This document shows, in pieces, positions 10,101 through 17,646 of a stretch of 61,145 nucleotides of DNA. The number at the start of each line of letters is the position of its first letter. The stretch's first letter is position 1. A model generated the notes under the pieces. The model did no database searches. It was given only the letters and a program-made list of their open reading frames with translations, and was not told where the DNA came from. The position numbers and the translations under genes are program-made. The stretch is taken from the NCBI GenBank assembly GCA_019634635.1, contig JAHCBB010000030.1:1-61145 (forward strand). Reading direction: 5' to 3'. This DNA is from Verrucomicrobiia bacterium (GTDB lineage: Bacteria; Verrucomicrobiota; Verrucomicrobiia; Limisphaerales; UBA9464).

Positions 10101-10277
10101 GCGTCGCTCTTCGAGGAACAGCGGCGTCTCTACGCGGCGGATCCCGAGGCGGCCGAGCGGCTGCTGTCCACGGGGGAACGCCTGCGCGACACCGCACTGC
10201 CGGCGCCGGAACTGGCGGCGGCCACCCTGGTGATGAGCACCCTCATGAATCACGACGAATTTGTGATGAAGCGATGA
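7104..10277 (+). CDS. DUF1549/DUF1553 protein with planctomycete-type cytochrome c and LamG domains
   Basis: Large secreted protein of 1057 residues. A signal peptide ends near residue 33 (LHAAASAAAD). A CFSCH heme motif (Cys50, Cys53, His54) marks the PSCyt1 cytochrome-like domain. DUF1549 (PSCyt2) follows at roughly 175-385, including the ECSRCHDHKYDP motif. A LamG/concanavalin-like domain spans roughly 430-660, and DUF1553 (PSD1) occupies the C-terminal 300 residues. Such proteins are hallmarks of Planctomycetota and Verrucomicrobiota and are often linked to polysaccharide use, but no reaction is established. The ATG at 7104 is chosen to give a signal peptide at the N-terminus. The stop overlaps the next start (ATGA), implying translational coupling. 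Confidence 0.93.
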   Translation: MLPTVNGIGLRAVWLAIAMVGAGVGPTLHAAASAAADFNFEVRPLLSDRCFSCHGPDERARKAKLRLDQREDVLRVRQDGRRIVAPGDPEASELIRRLFSEDPDEVMPPPEAHLALTDPEKALLRRWVAQGAPWSDHWAFAPITRPEPPAVNAGDRRIHPVDQFVLARLQAAGMEPSPRAGRERLIRRASLDLTGLPPSPREVEAFVKDPSENAYEKVVDRLLASPAFGERLATDWLDLARYADTYGYQADVERDLSPWRDWVVAAFNRNLPYDQFLTWQLAGDLLPGATDEQVLATAFNRLHRQTNEGGSIEEEFRQEYVSDRVHTMGTAFLGLTLECSRCHDHKYDPISQRDYYALSAFFNNIDESGLYSHFTSATPTPTLVRWEGEDQSRHQVLVRERDAADRQMRLAVTAARARWDAGERPEVPSPAPVLPVASYAFDVFTHLFTPDARSTNQAVLSDGPVPVPGRRGTALRFSGDNAVTLPDAGAFRRTDPFSVDVWIRPADVRPRAVVFHYSRAWTDSGSRGYELVLENGRPFFGLIHFWPGNALGVRAREPLPPGRWTRLTVTYDGSSRAAGVQLYRDGEPMALETVRDGLTRDIQHRAAWGDADAGGIRLTLGARFRDNGFRDGELDDFRVYDVCLTPAEVLHLDPDTGAPGAAAMDAETYAMRWDPGVAVAHAELQRLRKAEDELISKTKEIMVMREMEARRPTHLLKRGAYDAPADPVDPDVPKHILPLPEGTPRNRLGLAQWMTDPRNPLTARVAVNRAWRQHFGRGLVATLNDFGAQGQLPTHPELLDWLAATFRDSGWDLKALHKLLVLSATYCQDSEAPPERVALDPENRMLSRGPRHRLGAEQIRDSALAVSGLLQPTLGGPSVKPYQPPGVWEEAGTGKTYVQDHGDKLYRRSLYTFIRRTAPPPSLASFDAGSREVCVANREITATPLQALVLLNDPQFLEAARVLAEALWGDREATPEARVDRGFHTVLGRPPSARESAILASLFEEQRRLYAADPEAAERLLSTGERLRDTALPAPELAAATLVMSTLMNHDEFVMKR

Positions 10278-11728
10278 ACACCTCGTGCTGCACCGGCCCC
10301 GTGGACGCGACTTCCCTGAGCCGCCGCCAGTTCCTGAACCGATTCGGGCTCGGACTGGGTGGCGTCGCCCTGGCGGATCTGTTGACCCCCTCGCGTGCGC
10401 TGGCGGCCGGCGGGGTCGGCATGCTGGGTGGCACCCTGCCGGTGGCGCCCCGTGCCCGCAGGGTGATCTACCTGTTCATGGCCGGCGGACCGTCACAGCT
10501 GGAGACCTTCGACTACAAGCCGTTGCTCAACGAGCGCCAGGGTGAACCGCTGCCGGATTCGGTCCGCATGGGCCAGCGGCTCACCGGGATGTCCGGAAAC
10601 CAGGCCGTGCTCCCCCTGGCAGGCTCGGCATTCCGGTTCGCCCGGCACGGGCAGTCCGGAGCCTGGGTGAGCGAGCTGCTGCCGCACACCGCCTCCCACG
10701 TGGACGACCTGTGCATCGTCCGCTCCCTGTTCACCGAGGCGATCAACCACGACCCGGCCATCACCTTCCTGCAGACCGGGTCCCAGCTCAGCGGACGGCC
10801 CAGCTTCGGCTCCTGGGTCCACTACGGGCTGGGGAGTGACAACGAGAATCTGCCGGCCTTTGTCGTCCTCATCACGCGGGGCAAGGTGGACCAGCCGCTG
10901 TATTCCCGGCTCTGGGGCAGCGGCTTCCTGCCGTCGCGGTTTCAAGGGGTGCAATTCCGTTCGGGGAAGGATCCCGTGCTGTACCTGACGAATCCGGACG
11001 GCGTGTCCCCTGCCGGACGGCGGGCGATGCTCGACCGCCTGCGGGAACTCCACGAGGTCGCCGCCGCCGAGACCGGGGACGCCGAACTGGAGACCCGGAT
11101 CGCCCAATATGAGATGGCCTACCGGATGCAGGCCAGCGTGCCTGACGTCATGGACCTGTCCGGCGAGCCGGAGGCAACCCTCGCAGCGTATGGGCCTGAC
11201 GCACGGAAGCCCGGCACATTCGCCGCAAACTGCCTCCTCGCGCGCCGCCTCGCCGAGCGGGGCGTGAAGTTCATCCAATTGTATCACCAGGGCTGGGACC
11301 AGCATGGCGGCCTGCCCAACGGGATCCGGACCCAGTGCCGCGAAACCGACCAGCCCTGCGCCGCACTGCTCGCGGACCTCAAGCAGCGCGGCCTGCTGGA
11401 GGACACCCTGGTGGTCTGGGGTGGCGAATTTGGCCGGACCAACTACTCGCAGGGAAAGCTGACCGCGACCGACTACGGCCGGGATCATCATCCGCGTTGC
11501 TTCTCCATGTGGATGGCGGGGGGTGGCGTGCGGGCGGGTACGGTGTACGGGGCGACCGATGAGTTTGGGTACAACGTGGTCGAGGCACCGGTCCACGTCC
11601 ACGACCTGCACGCCACGCTCCTCCACCTGCTCGGGATCCCGCACGAACAGCTCACCTTCAAGTTCCAAGGCCGGCGGTTTCGCCTCACCGACGTCCATGG
11701 GGAGGTTGTCCAGGGGATCCTCGCATAG
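10274..11728 (+). CDS. DUF1501 family protein with Tat signal
   Basis: A 484-residue protein of the DUF1501 family, related to the alkaline phosphatase/sulfatase fold. The N-terminus SLSRRQFLNRFGLGLGG is a twin-arginine signal. Family blocks include VIYLFMAGGPSQLETFDYKP, NHDPAITFLQTGS, FIQLYHQGWDQHGG and VVWGGEFGRTNY. The start codon overlaps the upstream stop by 4 bp, the usual arrangement of DUF1549/DUF1553-DUF1501 gene pairs in this group. The two products probably act together in the periplasm on an unknown substrate. The activity has not been shown for the family, to my knowledge. Confidence 0.93.
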   Translation: MNTSCCTGPVDATSLSRRQFLNRFGLGLGGVALADLLTPSRALAAGGVGMLGGTLPVAPRARRVIYLFMAGGPSQLETFDYKPLLNERQGEPLPDSVRMGQRLTGMSGNQAVLPLAGSAFRFARHGQSGAWVSELLPHTASHVDDLCIVRSLFTEAINHDPAITFLQTGSQLSGRPSFGSWVHYGLGSDNENLPAFVVLITRGKVDQPLYSRLWGSGFLPSRFQGVQFRSGKDPVLYLTNPDGVSPAGRRAMLDRLRELHEVAAAETGDAELETRIAQYEMAYRMQASVPDVMDLSGEPEATLAAYGPDARKPGTFAANCLLARRLAERGVKFIQLYHQGWDQHGGLPNGIRTQCRETDQPCAALLADLKQRGLLEDTLVVWGGEFGRTNYSQGKLTATDYGRDHHPRCFSMWMAGGGVRAGTVYGATDEFGYNVVEAPVHVHDLHATLLHLLGIPHEQLTFKFQGRRFRLTDVHGEVVQGILA

Positions 11729-11761
11729 GTCCTCCCCGCACGCCCCCCCCCGGATGGGCCG

Positions 11762-12271
11762 TCAGTCCCCGTGCAAGTCCGGCAACCGGGGCCAGATTTC
11801 CCGGAAGCCGCCGGCGAAGTCCCCGGGCCGGGCCGCAATCCAGTCGCGAATCGCGGACGGCAGGAACCAGCCGCCGCCCCGGATCTCGCTCGCCTGAAGG
11901 TCGAACGGTCCCTCGTGCCGGGCACGATACACCCAGCAGAATTCCCAGCCGGTGGCCGCCGTCGCCTCGAGCCTCAGGATCCTCACCGGAGGTGCCGCGA
12001 GCGTCACCCCGAGTTCCTCCCGCAGTTCCCGCACCACGCAAGGGTCGTAGTCTTCACCCGCGTCCAGATGGCCGGAGGCCGACGAATCCCAGACTCCGGG
12101 CCAGTTGTCCTTCGAGAGGGAGCGCTGCTGGAGGAACAGTTCGCCCCGCGAATTGAAGAGGAGCACATGCACCGCCCGGTGGCGCAGGTCGAGACGGTGC
12201 ACCTCGCTGCGCGGACGGCGTCCGATGACCGCATCCTGCTCATTGACCACGTCGAACCACTCCTCCGGCAC
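11762..12271 (-). CDS. Nudix hydrolase (Idi-like)
   Basis: A 169-residue protein with a complete Nudix box: Gly, five residues, Glu, seven residues, then RELREELGV, around positions 67-89. The N-terminal MPEEWFDVVNEQDAVIGR and HRAVHVLLFN blocks resemble the YfcD/isopentenyl diphosphate isomerase-like branch of Nudix proteins. It probably hydrolyses a nucleoside diphosphate derivative, or rearranges an isoprenoid diphosphate if it is a true Idi. An ispD gene nearby shows that the non-mevalonate pathway is present, so isomerase activity would be optional. It converges with the DUF1501 gene. Confidence 0.88.
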   Translation of the reverse strand: MPEEWFDVVNEQDAVIGRRPRSEVHRLDLRHRAVHVLLFNSRGELFLQQRSLSKDNWPGVWDSSASGHLDAGEDYDPCVVRELREELGVTLAAPPVRILRLEATAATGWEFCWVYRARHEGPFDLQASEIRGGGWFLPSAIRDWIAARPGDFAGGFREIWPRLPDLHGD

Positions 12272-12346
12272 CGGGACAGCAAACGACGCCAGGCTGCCGC
12301 GGGCAAGGCTGGAGGCCGCCTCCCGCCCGCGGACGGCGTGCCGCGC

Positions 12347-12562
12347 CTATCGGTGAAGATATTCGCCGAGAGCTTCGAGGAACACGGATTCGGGGACCAG
12401 TTGGTGGTCGCGATTTGCCGGGGCGGATTCGTCGGGCGGCACCGCCACCACCTCCACGTCGCCCAGTTTCCCCTGGAGGACTTCACAAAACTCGTCGAGA
12501 TCGAAGTCCGGCGGCAGGTCGGCACCGCACATATCCTGTTCCACGTAAAAGAGGCGTCTCAT
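12347..12562 (-). CDS. small acidic hypothetical protein, 71 aa
   Basis: Starts MRRLFYVEQDM and continues with an acidic segment DFDLDEFCEVLQGKLGDVEVV. No membrane segment or signal is seen. The ATG at 12562 is preferred over the longer frame because the upstream extension looks non-coding. It lies 75 bp upstream of the Nudix gene on the same strand and may be co-transcribed with it. I do not recognise a family. Confidence 0.5.
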   Translation of the reverse strand: MRRLFYVEQDMCGADLPPDFDLDEFCEVLQGKLGDVEVVAVPPDESAPANRDHQLVPESVFLEALGEYLHR

Positions 12563-12691
12563 GAGCGTACCTTGGACTGGAAGCCCCCGGAACGGGCACA
12601 CCACGCGGCCGGGGGATCCGGTCGAAGTCCACACCGTCCGGCCGGAAAAGGCACGCCGGAAATCGCCGGGAACCCTGCCCGAGACCCGGCA

Positions 12692-12811
12692 TCACCAGGG
12701 CACCCGGCCCCGGGTGAACGCCAGGGTGGCCAGCAGGAGGGTCGAGATCACGAGGACAACCACCTCGAGGTCACCGGTGGGTTGAATCCAATTGGGAAGC
12801 ATTGCGCTCAT
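12692..12811 (-). CDS. possible 39-aa single-pass membrane peptide
   Basis: A short frame starting MSAMLPNWIQPTGDLEVV, then one hydrophobic helix (VVVLVISTLLLATLAF) and a short basic tail. It lies 180 bp downstream of nuoB on the same strand, in the 429 bp gap 12563-12991 that holds nothing else I recognise. The hydrophobic helix with a charged end is suggestive, but one short frame is weak evidence. Confidence 0.3.
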   Translation of the reverse strand: MSAMLPNWIQPTGDLEVVVLVISTLLLATLAFTRGRVPW

Positions 12812-12991
12812 GGAACTGCGTGAGGGATTTTTCGAACACCGGTCCCGGGGCGGGCATGGTTCAAGTTTCCGCGACCGGGTGCCGGAGGTGCAGGAACCGG
12901 AGCCCTTTCGGTTCCGACGGTTGCCTGCGAAAATACGTTGGAGTTCGGTTCGGGATTTTTTCGGGAGTCTCAGGGACAACGCAAGCGAGGG

Positions 12992-13627
12992 TCAGGTTTG
13001 GGAAGTGGATGAAGCCGCAGACGGGCGGGTGGGCGGATGCCAGACCGCGTCGTTGCGGGGTGGCACCAGATCGTGTTCGCCGCACACGGGTATCGGGAAT
13101 TCGCTGGGTGCGTCCGGATCGAACGATCGCGACCGCCCGGGGCCCGTGAGCGTCTCCCCGGACATCTTCTTCTGGAGCGTCATCAGGCCGTGGAGCAGGG
13201 CTTCCGGACGGGGCGGGCATCCGGGAATGTGGACGTCCACCGGCAGATAACGATCAATGCCCTTCAGCACGTTGTACCCCTCCTTGAACGGGCCGCCCGA
13301 GATGGCGCAGGCGCCCATGGCGATGACGTACTTCGGCTCGGGCATCTGGTTGTAAAGCCGCACCACCTGGGGCGCCATCTTCTTGGTGACGGTCCCGGCC
13401 ACGATCATGAGGTCCGCCTGCCGGGGGGATGGACGGAACACCTCCGACCCAAATCGGGCGATGTCGTAACGGGCCATGCTGGTGGCGATCATTTCGATCG
13501 CGCAGCAGGCCAGGCCGAACGTCATCGGCCAGACGGAATTGCTCCGGCCCCAGTTTCCCAGTTCCTGGAAACTGGTGACCACGACCCCTTGCCGGGCCAG
13601 TTCACTGCGGAGTCCTTCGTCAATCAT
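12992..13627 (-). CDS. nuoB: NADH-quinone oxidoreductase subunit B
   Basis: Peripheral-arm subunit that carries iron-sulfur cluster N2, the last electron carrier before quinone. The ligand motifs are intact: tandem cysteines in FGLACCAIEM near 38-47, GACAISGG near 107, and PGCPPRPEALL near 138. The 211 residues are somewhat longer than the compact form because of a proline-rich C-terminal tail. It follows nuoA with a 6 bp gap on the same strand. The usual nuoC onward genes do not follow, so the complex I genes are split in this genome. Confidence 0.96.
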   Translation of the reverse strand: MIDEGLRSELARQGVVVTSFQELGNWGRSNSVWPMTFGLACCAIEMIATSMARYDIARFGSEVFRPSPRQADLMIVAGTVTKKMAPQVVRLYNQMPEPKYVIAMGACAISGGPFKEGYNVLKGIDRYLPVDVHIPGCPPRPEALLHGLMTLQKKMSGETLTGPGRSRSFDPDAPSEFPIPVCGEHDLVPPRNDAVWHPPTRPSAASSTSQT

Positions 13628-13633
13628 GGCGCG

Positions 13634-14014
13634 TCATTTCCAGGTCAGGAGTCCCTTGAGCCACGCCCAGGCCAACCCTTCCGCCAGCAGGAGCACAAAC
13701 AGCAGCATCGCCAGAACCGCACCCAGCGGCAGTTGGAGAAACGACACGGCAAAGGGCAGGAGGAAGACCGCTTCGACATCGAAAATCAGGAACAGGATGC
13801 CGTAGAGGTAGTAGCCCGCACGAAACTGGGTGAGCGGATCCCCCCGGGTTTCAATGCCGCATTCGTAGGTGGCATTCTTCTGTGGACCCGGTCTTGCAGG
13901 GGCAAACCGCCAGGCCCAGGCACGGGCGAGGGCAAGTGGCACCAGCGGAAACATCACGGCCATCACGAACAGGACCGTCAGAAACACGTAGGGATGAAGC
14001 TCCGTGGCACTCAT
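13634..14014 (-). CDS. nuoA: NADH-quinone oxidoreductase subunit A
   Basis: Small membrane subunit of complex I (126 residues from the ATG at 14014). Three hydrophobic helices are visible (near 8-30, 66-85 and 92-115), with the conserved loop YECGIETRGDP and the helix start FRAGYYLYGILFLIFDVEA. The upstream in-frame extension lacks these features, so the shorter start MSATELHPYVF is used. It precedes nuoB by 6 bp, and the two are surely co-transcribed and co-assembled at the junction of the membrane and peripheral arms. Confidence 0.95.
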   Translation of the reverse strand: MSATELHPYVFLTVLFVMAVMFPLVPLALARAWAWRFAPARPGPQKNATYECGIETRGDPLTQFRAGYYLYGILFLIFDVEAVFLLPFAVSFLQLPLGAVLAMLLFVLLLAEGLAWAWLKGLLTWK

Positions 14015-14235
14015 GGGACAGTGAACGGCGAGCGCGCCGGCATCCGCGGAAGGATGCCCGGAAACCGTAGGCCACTGCGATGCAAACGCCAGACGGAAAG
14101 GAGGAACCGGACCCTCCATGAGTACGGACTGCTTGAGGCGGTCCCCACCAGGCGGCGCGGCGCGGTCACGCCCGATTCGTTCGTCCCCTGCCCTTCACCC
14201 GCAACCGGGCAGCCCGTTCCCGTCCCCGAAAGCGC

Positions 14236-15012
14236 TCAGCCGGCGCCCCTGCCGTCTGCCAGCTCGCGGAACCGGCGGACACGGCCCGAATCGGCCGCTG
14301 AAATCGCAAACTCGGAGGCGGCGAGGGTGCGGCCCATTGAAATCCGCAGATTGCGAAACTCCATGCGGCTTTCGCGGGTGGCACTCGCCGACAGATGCAG
14401 TTCGCGGAAATCGCACTCGCGCAGGATTCGCGGAAGGTTCCGTTCCGTGATGCCGCCGCCCGGCATGACCACGATCCCGCCGGCAGCCCGACGCGTCAGC
14501 GCGACGAGCAGATCCAGGCCCTCCAGCACCGATTTCTCCTGTCCCGAGGTCAGGACCCGTTCGCACCCAAGCCCGATCAACGCTTCCATCGCCTCCATGG
14601 GATCGCGCGCCATGTCAAAGGCGCGGTGAAACGTCACGGGAAGCGGCCGCGCAAGGGCCATCAGTTCACGGGTCCGATCCGCATCCACGGTCCCCTCCGG
14701 CGTCAACAATCCCAGGACAATCAGGTCCGCACCCAGCGTCTTCGCGTGGCACAGGTCCCGTCGCATCACCTCAAATTCCTCGGGCGAGTAGCAGAAGTCA
14801 CCCGCCCGGGGGCGGATCATCACGGCGAGTGGGAGCCGGACCCGCTCCCGGATGACCGCCAGCAGTCCGGCGGTGGGGGTCAGCCCGCCCTCGCCGAGGG
14901 CGGAGCACACCTCCAGGCGGTCGGCACCCCCCGCGGCGGCAGCGAGGGCCGATTCGACAGAATCAATGCAGACTTCAATCAGGCGTCGTGGCGTCCCGGT
15001 GGCGGTCTCCAT
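14236..15012 (-). CDS. cutC: copper homeostasis protein CutC family
   Basis: A 258-residue TIM-barrel protein. Characteristic CutC motifs are present: IEVCIDSVESALAAAAGGADRLEVC at the N-terminus (given here by its ends, residues about 11-35), the GGLTPTAGLL block, MIRPRAGDFCYS, VTFHRAFDMARDP and LTSGQEKS. The family was named for copper tolerance in E. coli, but the biochemical role is uncertain. The start MET at 15012 is chosen because homology begins at once after it. It is divergent from the tsaC gene. Confidence 0.92.
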   Translation of the reverse strand: METATGTPRRLIEVCIDSVESALAAAAGGADRLEVCSALGEGGLTPTAGLLAVIRERVRLPLAVMIRPRAGDFCYSPEEFEVMRRDLCHAKTLGADLIVLGLLTPEGTVDADRTRELMALARPLPVTFHRAFDMARDPMEAMEALIGLGCERVLTSGQEKSVLEGLDLLVALTRRAAGGIVVMPGGGITERNLPRILRECDFRELHLSASATRESRMEFRNLRISMGRTLAASEFAISAADSGRVRRFRELADGRGAG

Positions 15013-15160
15013 GACGGTCAGGCTAATCGCCCGGGTGCATCGGATGCGAGCCCGGGCCAAGCGGGGCGCCATCGGTCGTTCGGCACCAAGGAATCCGAAC
15101 TTTCCGCTTTGAGCCTTGAACCGCATTCCCAAGGGTGTCGCTGACGACATCACCGCCACC

Positions 15161-16183
15161 ATGCCTGCCGAAATCCTGTCCACCGAGACACCCGGCTTGA
15201 TGCAAATCGCCGTGGAACGGTCCGCAGCGCTGCTGCGCGCCGGAGGGGTGGTCGCGGTGCCCACCGAGACGGTGTACGGGCTCGCCGCCAACGCATCGGA
15301 TCCGGCCGCGGTTTCGCGCATCTATGAGCTCAAAGGACGCCCCGGCCACAATCCCGTGATTGTCCATGTGGCATCCCAGGGCATGGCCCGCGACTGCGTC
15401 GCGGACTGGCCTCCGCTGGCCGATCGTCTCGCGCGGGCCTTCTGGCCCGGGCCGCTCACCCTGGTGTTGCCACGGGCGGCGACGATCCCCGAGATCGTCA
15501 CTGCCGGGGGGGGCACTGTGGGCATCCGCTGGCCCCAGCATCCCTTCATGCAGGCGCTGATTCGGACCTGCGGTTTCCCGCTCGCCGCACCCAGCGCCAA
15601 CCTTGCCAACGGTATTTCACCGACGAATGCCGCGCATGTGGACAAAGCGCTGGGACAGGTCCTCCCGCTCATCGTGGATGGAGGCGACTGCAATGTGGGT
15701 ATTGAAAGCACCGTGGTGGATGCCACCGGTGCGCACCCCCGAATCCTGCGACCCGGCATGATCCATGAACCGGCGATCCTGATGGCGGCCGGCACCGGTC
15801 CCCCCCAACCGGGAAACGAGACCGCGGACATGGGACCGCTGCGCAGTCCGGGACAGCTGGATCGTCATTACGCCCCAAGGGCCCGCCTGGCCGTGGTGAC
15901 CTGGCACAATGACGCGGAGCTGGGGGCCCGGATGGAAGCGCTCGGGGCGAAGCCCGAGTCCACATTCATTCTGGCCCATCACCGCCTGCCACAGTCGCTG
16001 CCCCCGGAACGAGTTTTCCTGATTCCGGATGATCCCGAGGCCTTCGGGCGTGCGCTCTACGCGCAGCTCCACCGCTGTGACGATGCCGGGGCGGGATGGA
16101 TCCTCGTCGAAGCACCGCCCGCGACGCCGGAATGGGCGGCGATCGCAGACCGGCTGCGACGCGCCGGGGCCCCGGCACGGTGA
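15161..16183 (+). CDS. tsaC: L-threonylcarbamoyladenylate synthase, Sua5-type
   Basis: Makes threonylcarbamoyl-AMP for the t6A37 modification of ANN-decoding tRNAs. The YrdC domain (about 15-205) carries VPTETVYGLAANA, KGRPGHNPVIVHV and the SANLANGISPT motif. The extra C-terminal Sua5 domain (to residue 340) begins after the linker with SPGQLDRHYAPRA, so this is the long Sua5 form rather than the short TsaC form. A TTG 15 codons upstream is open in frame, but the ATG at 15161 fits better. It converges with ispD. Confidence 0.93.
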   Translation: MPAEILSTETPGLMQIAVERSAALLRAGGVVAVPTETVYGLAANASDPAAVSRIYELKGRPGHNPVIVHVASQGMARDCVADWPPLADRLARAFWPGPLTLVLPRAATIPEIVTAGGGTVGIRWPQHPFMQALIRTCGFPLAAPSANLANGISPTNAAHVDKALGQVLPLIVDGGDCNVGIESTVVDATGAHPRILRPGMIHEPAILMAAGTGPPQPGNETADMGPLRSPGQLDRHYAPRARLAVVTWHNDAELGARMEALGAKPESTFILAHHRLPQSLPPERVFLIPDDPEAFGRALYAQLHRCDDAGAGWILVEAPPATPEWAAIADRLRRAGAPAR

Positions 16184-16261
16184 CAGCCCGTCGGCCCCTC
16201 CGCTCCCCACGGAATTCCCCGGATCCTGCCGGGAGGTTCCAAAGCCCTCCGAGATCCGCCC

Positions 16262-16945
16262 TCAGGGATCGCGGCGCAGCAACCACTCAATCCAGGGCAG
16301 GTCCGCCGGCGTGGTCACCTTCGGATTGGGTTCAGGACACTCAACCAGTTCCACGGACTGCCCGGTCAGTTCGCACGCCGCGGTGTCATCGGTGATCCGG
16401 CGACCGGCCGTCCGGGTCGCCTCCAGTGCCCGCTCGATTACCTGACGGCGAAAACACTGCGGGGTCTGAACCGTCCACAGCCGCGACCGGTCCAGGTGAC
16501 TGGCGATCGTCCGGTCCCCATCCGACGCCTTCACGGTATCGGTCACCCGCTGCGCCGCCACCGCGGCGCCGGTCCTCGCCGCCGCCGCCAGACACCGGGC
16601 GATCACCTCCGGGGATGTGCAGGGGCGGGCGCCATCCTGGATTGCGACCAGCGCGGTCTCGCGGGACAGCGCGGCCAGTCCATGGGCAACGGAATCCTGC
16701 CGCTCCGCACCACCGGGGACGACCCGGAACGGCTTGCGAAATCCGTGATCCCGGGCGAGCCCGGCGAAGGATTCCTCCAGTCCGGCACGCACCACCAGAA
16801 CGAGGGCGTCCACGGCCGGGCATGCCTCCAAACGACCCCACGTGTGCGCCACGACGGGCCGGCCGCCCACTTCGAGGAACAGCTTGTCCACGTCGGGACC
16901 CATGCGGGTCCCGCGCCCGGCCGCGACGAGGATGGCCGAGGTCAT
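16262..16945 (-). CDS. ispD: 2-C-methyl-D-erythritol 4-phosphate cytidylyltransferase IspD
   Basis: Third enzyme of the MEP isoprenoid pathway; it transfers CMP to methylerythritol phosphate. The 227 residues match the family. The nucleotide-binding AAGRGTRMG (about 8-16), the DKLFLEVGGRPV block, the DGARPCTS segment, and VQTPQCFRR with ITDDTAACE near the C-terminus are all present. It follows the Skp-like gene by 62 bp on the same strand, so it may be the third gene of a bamA-skp-ispD operon, an unusual partner for an outer-membrane assembly pair. Confidence 0.95.
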   Translation of the reverse strand: MTSAILVAAGRGTRMGPDVDKLFLEVGGRPVVAHTWGRLEACPAVDALVLVVRAGLEESFAGLARDHGFRKPFRVVPGGAERQDSVAHGLAALSRETALVAIQDGARPCTSPEVIARCLAAAARTGAAVAAQRVTDTVKASDGDRTIASHLDRSRLWTVQTPQCFRRQVIERALEATRTAGRRITDDTAACELTGQSVELVECPEPNPKVTTPADLPWIEWLLRRDP

Positions 16946-17007
16946 CGGAGTTCCATAACGATCCGCGGCCGGCTCCAGGCAGCCGGCGCGGGGCGAACCC
17001 GCCGCGC

Positions 17008-17616
17008 CTACTTCCCGGCCTCGGACTTGTCGAAGTCGGGTGGGGCGTTGGCGTTGAGCTGCTTGAGGACGGCGTCCGATAGGTCCACGTCCGTGCCCGC
17101 AAGATTGTTGTACATGACGACGGGCGTCTGGTTGAACGAGATCGCGGCGACGTCAATCACCAGGTTGTAACCGCCGACCCGGGACTTTTCCTCCACGACG
17201 CCCCGGATGTCGCGGAGCACGCTCTCGCGCATGCGGCCCTGCTGCTCGGTGAGGGCCTGCCGGGAATTCTGGTCGAAGGTGCGAATGCTGTTCTCCTGCT
17301 CCCTCAGGTCATTCTGCTTGGCCTCGAGTTCCTTGCGCCGCCGGTCGCGTTCGTCGGAGGAGAGGGCGGGATCCTGGGCGGCCTCGACGAAGGTCCGGAA
17401 CTCCTCGTTGGATTTCCGGTAGTCCTCGATCAGTCCACCGCGGGCCTTCTCAAAGTCGGCGGCGCGCTCCTTGAGCTGCGAGTCGGCCTGCTTGGTGCGC
17501 CAGTAGCCGTCGAACACCTTCTTGAGGTCCACGACGGCGATGCGGGTTTGGGCGTGAGCCGGGACGGCGACAAGGCCGCCCACCAGCAGGGCGGCCAGAC
17601 AAAGGATACGTTTCAT
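17008..17616 (-). CDS. skp: OmpH/Skp family periplasmic chaperone
   Basis: Periplasmic holdase that delivers outer-membrane proteins to BamA. The signal peptide MKRILCLAALLVGGLVAVPAHA is followed by TRIAVVDLKKVFDGYW, the usual beta-strand start of the Skp body. A long charged coiled-coil arm region runs from about 40 to 140, and a return strand (GYNLVIDVAA) follows. The 202 residues are slightly longer than E. coli Skp. It lies 30 bp downstream of bamA, the canonical arrangement. Confidence 0.9.
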   Translation of the reverse strand: MKRILCLAALLVGGLVAVPAHAQTRIAVVDLKKVFDGYWRTKQADSQLKERAADFEKARGGLIEDYRKSNEEFRTFVEAAQDPALSSDERDRRRKELEAKQNDLREQENSIRTFDQNSRQALTEQQGRMRESVLRDIRGVVEEKSRVGGYNLVIDVAAISFNQTPVVMYNNLAGTDVDLSDAVLKQLNANAPPDFDKSEAGK

Positions 17617-17646
17617 TCCTATGGATTTCTGAGCGGAGGAAGGATC

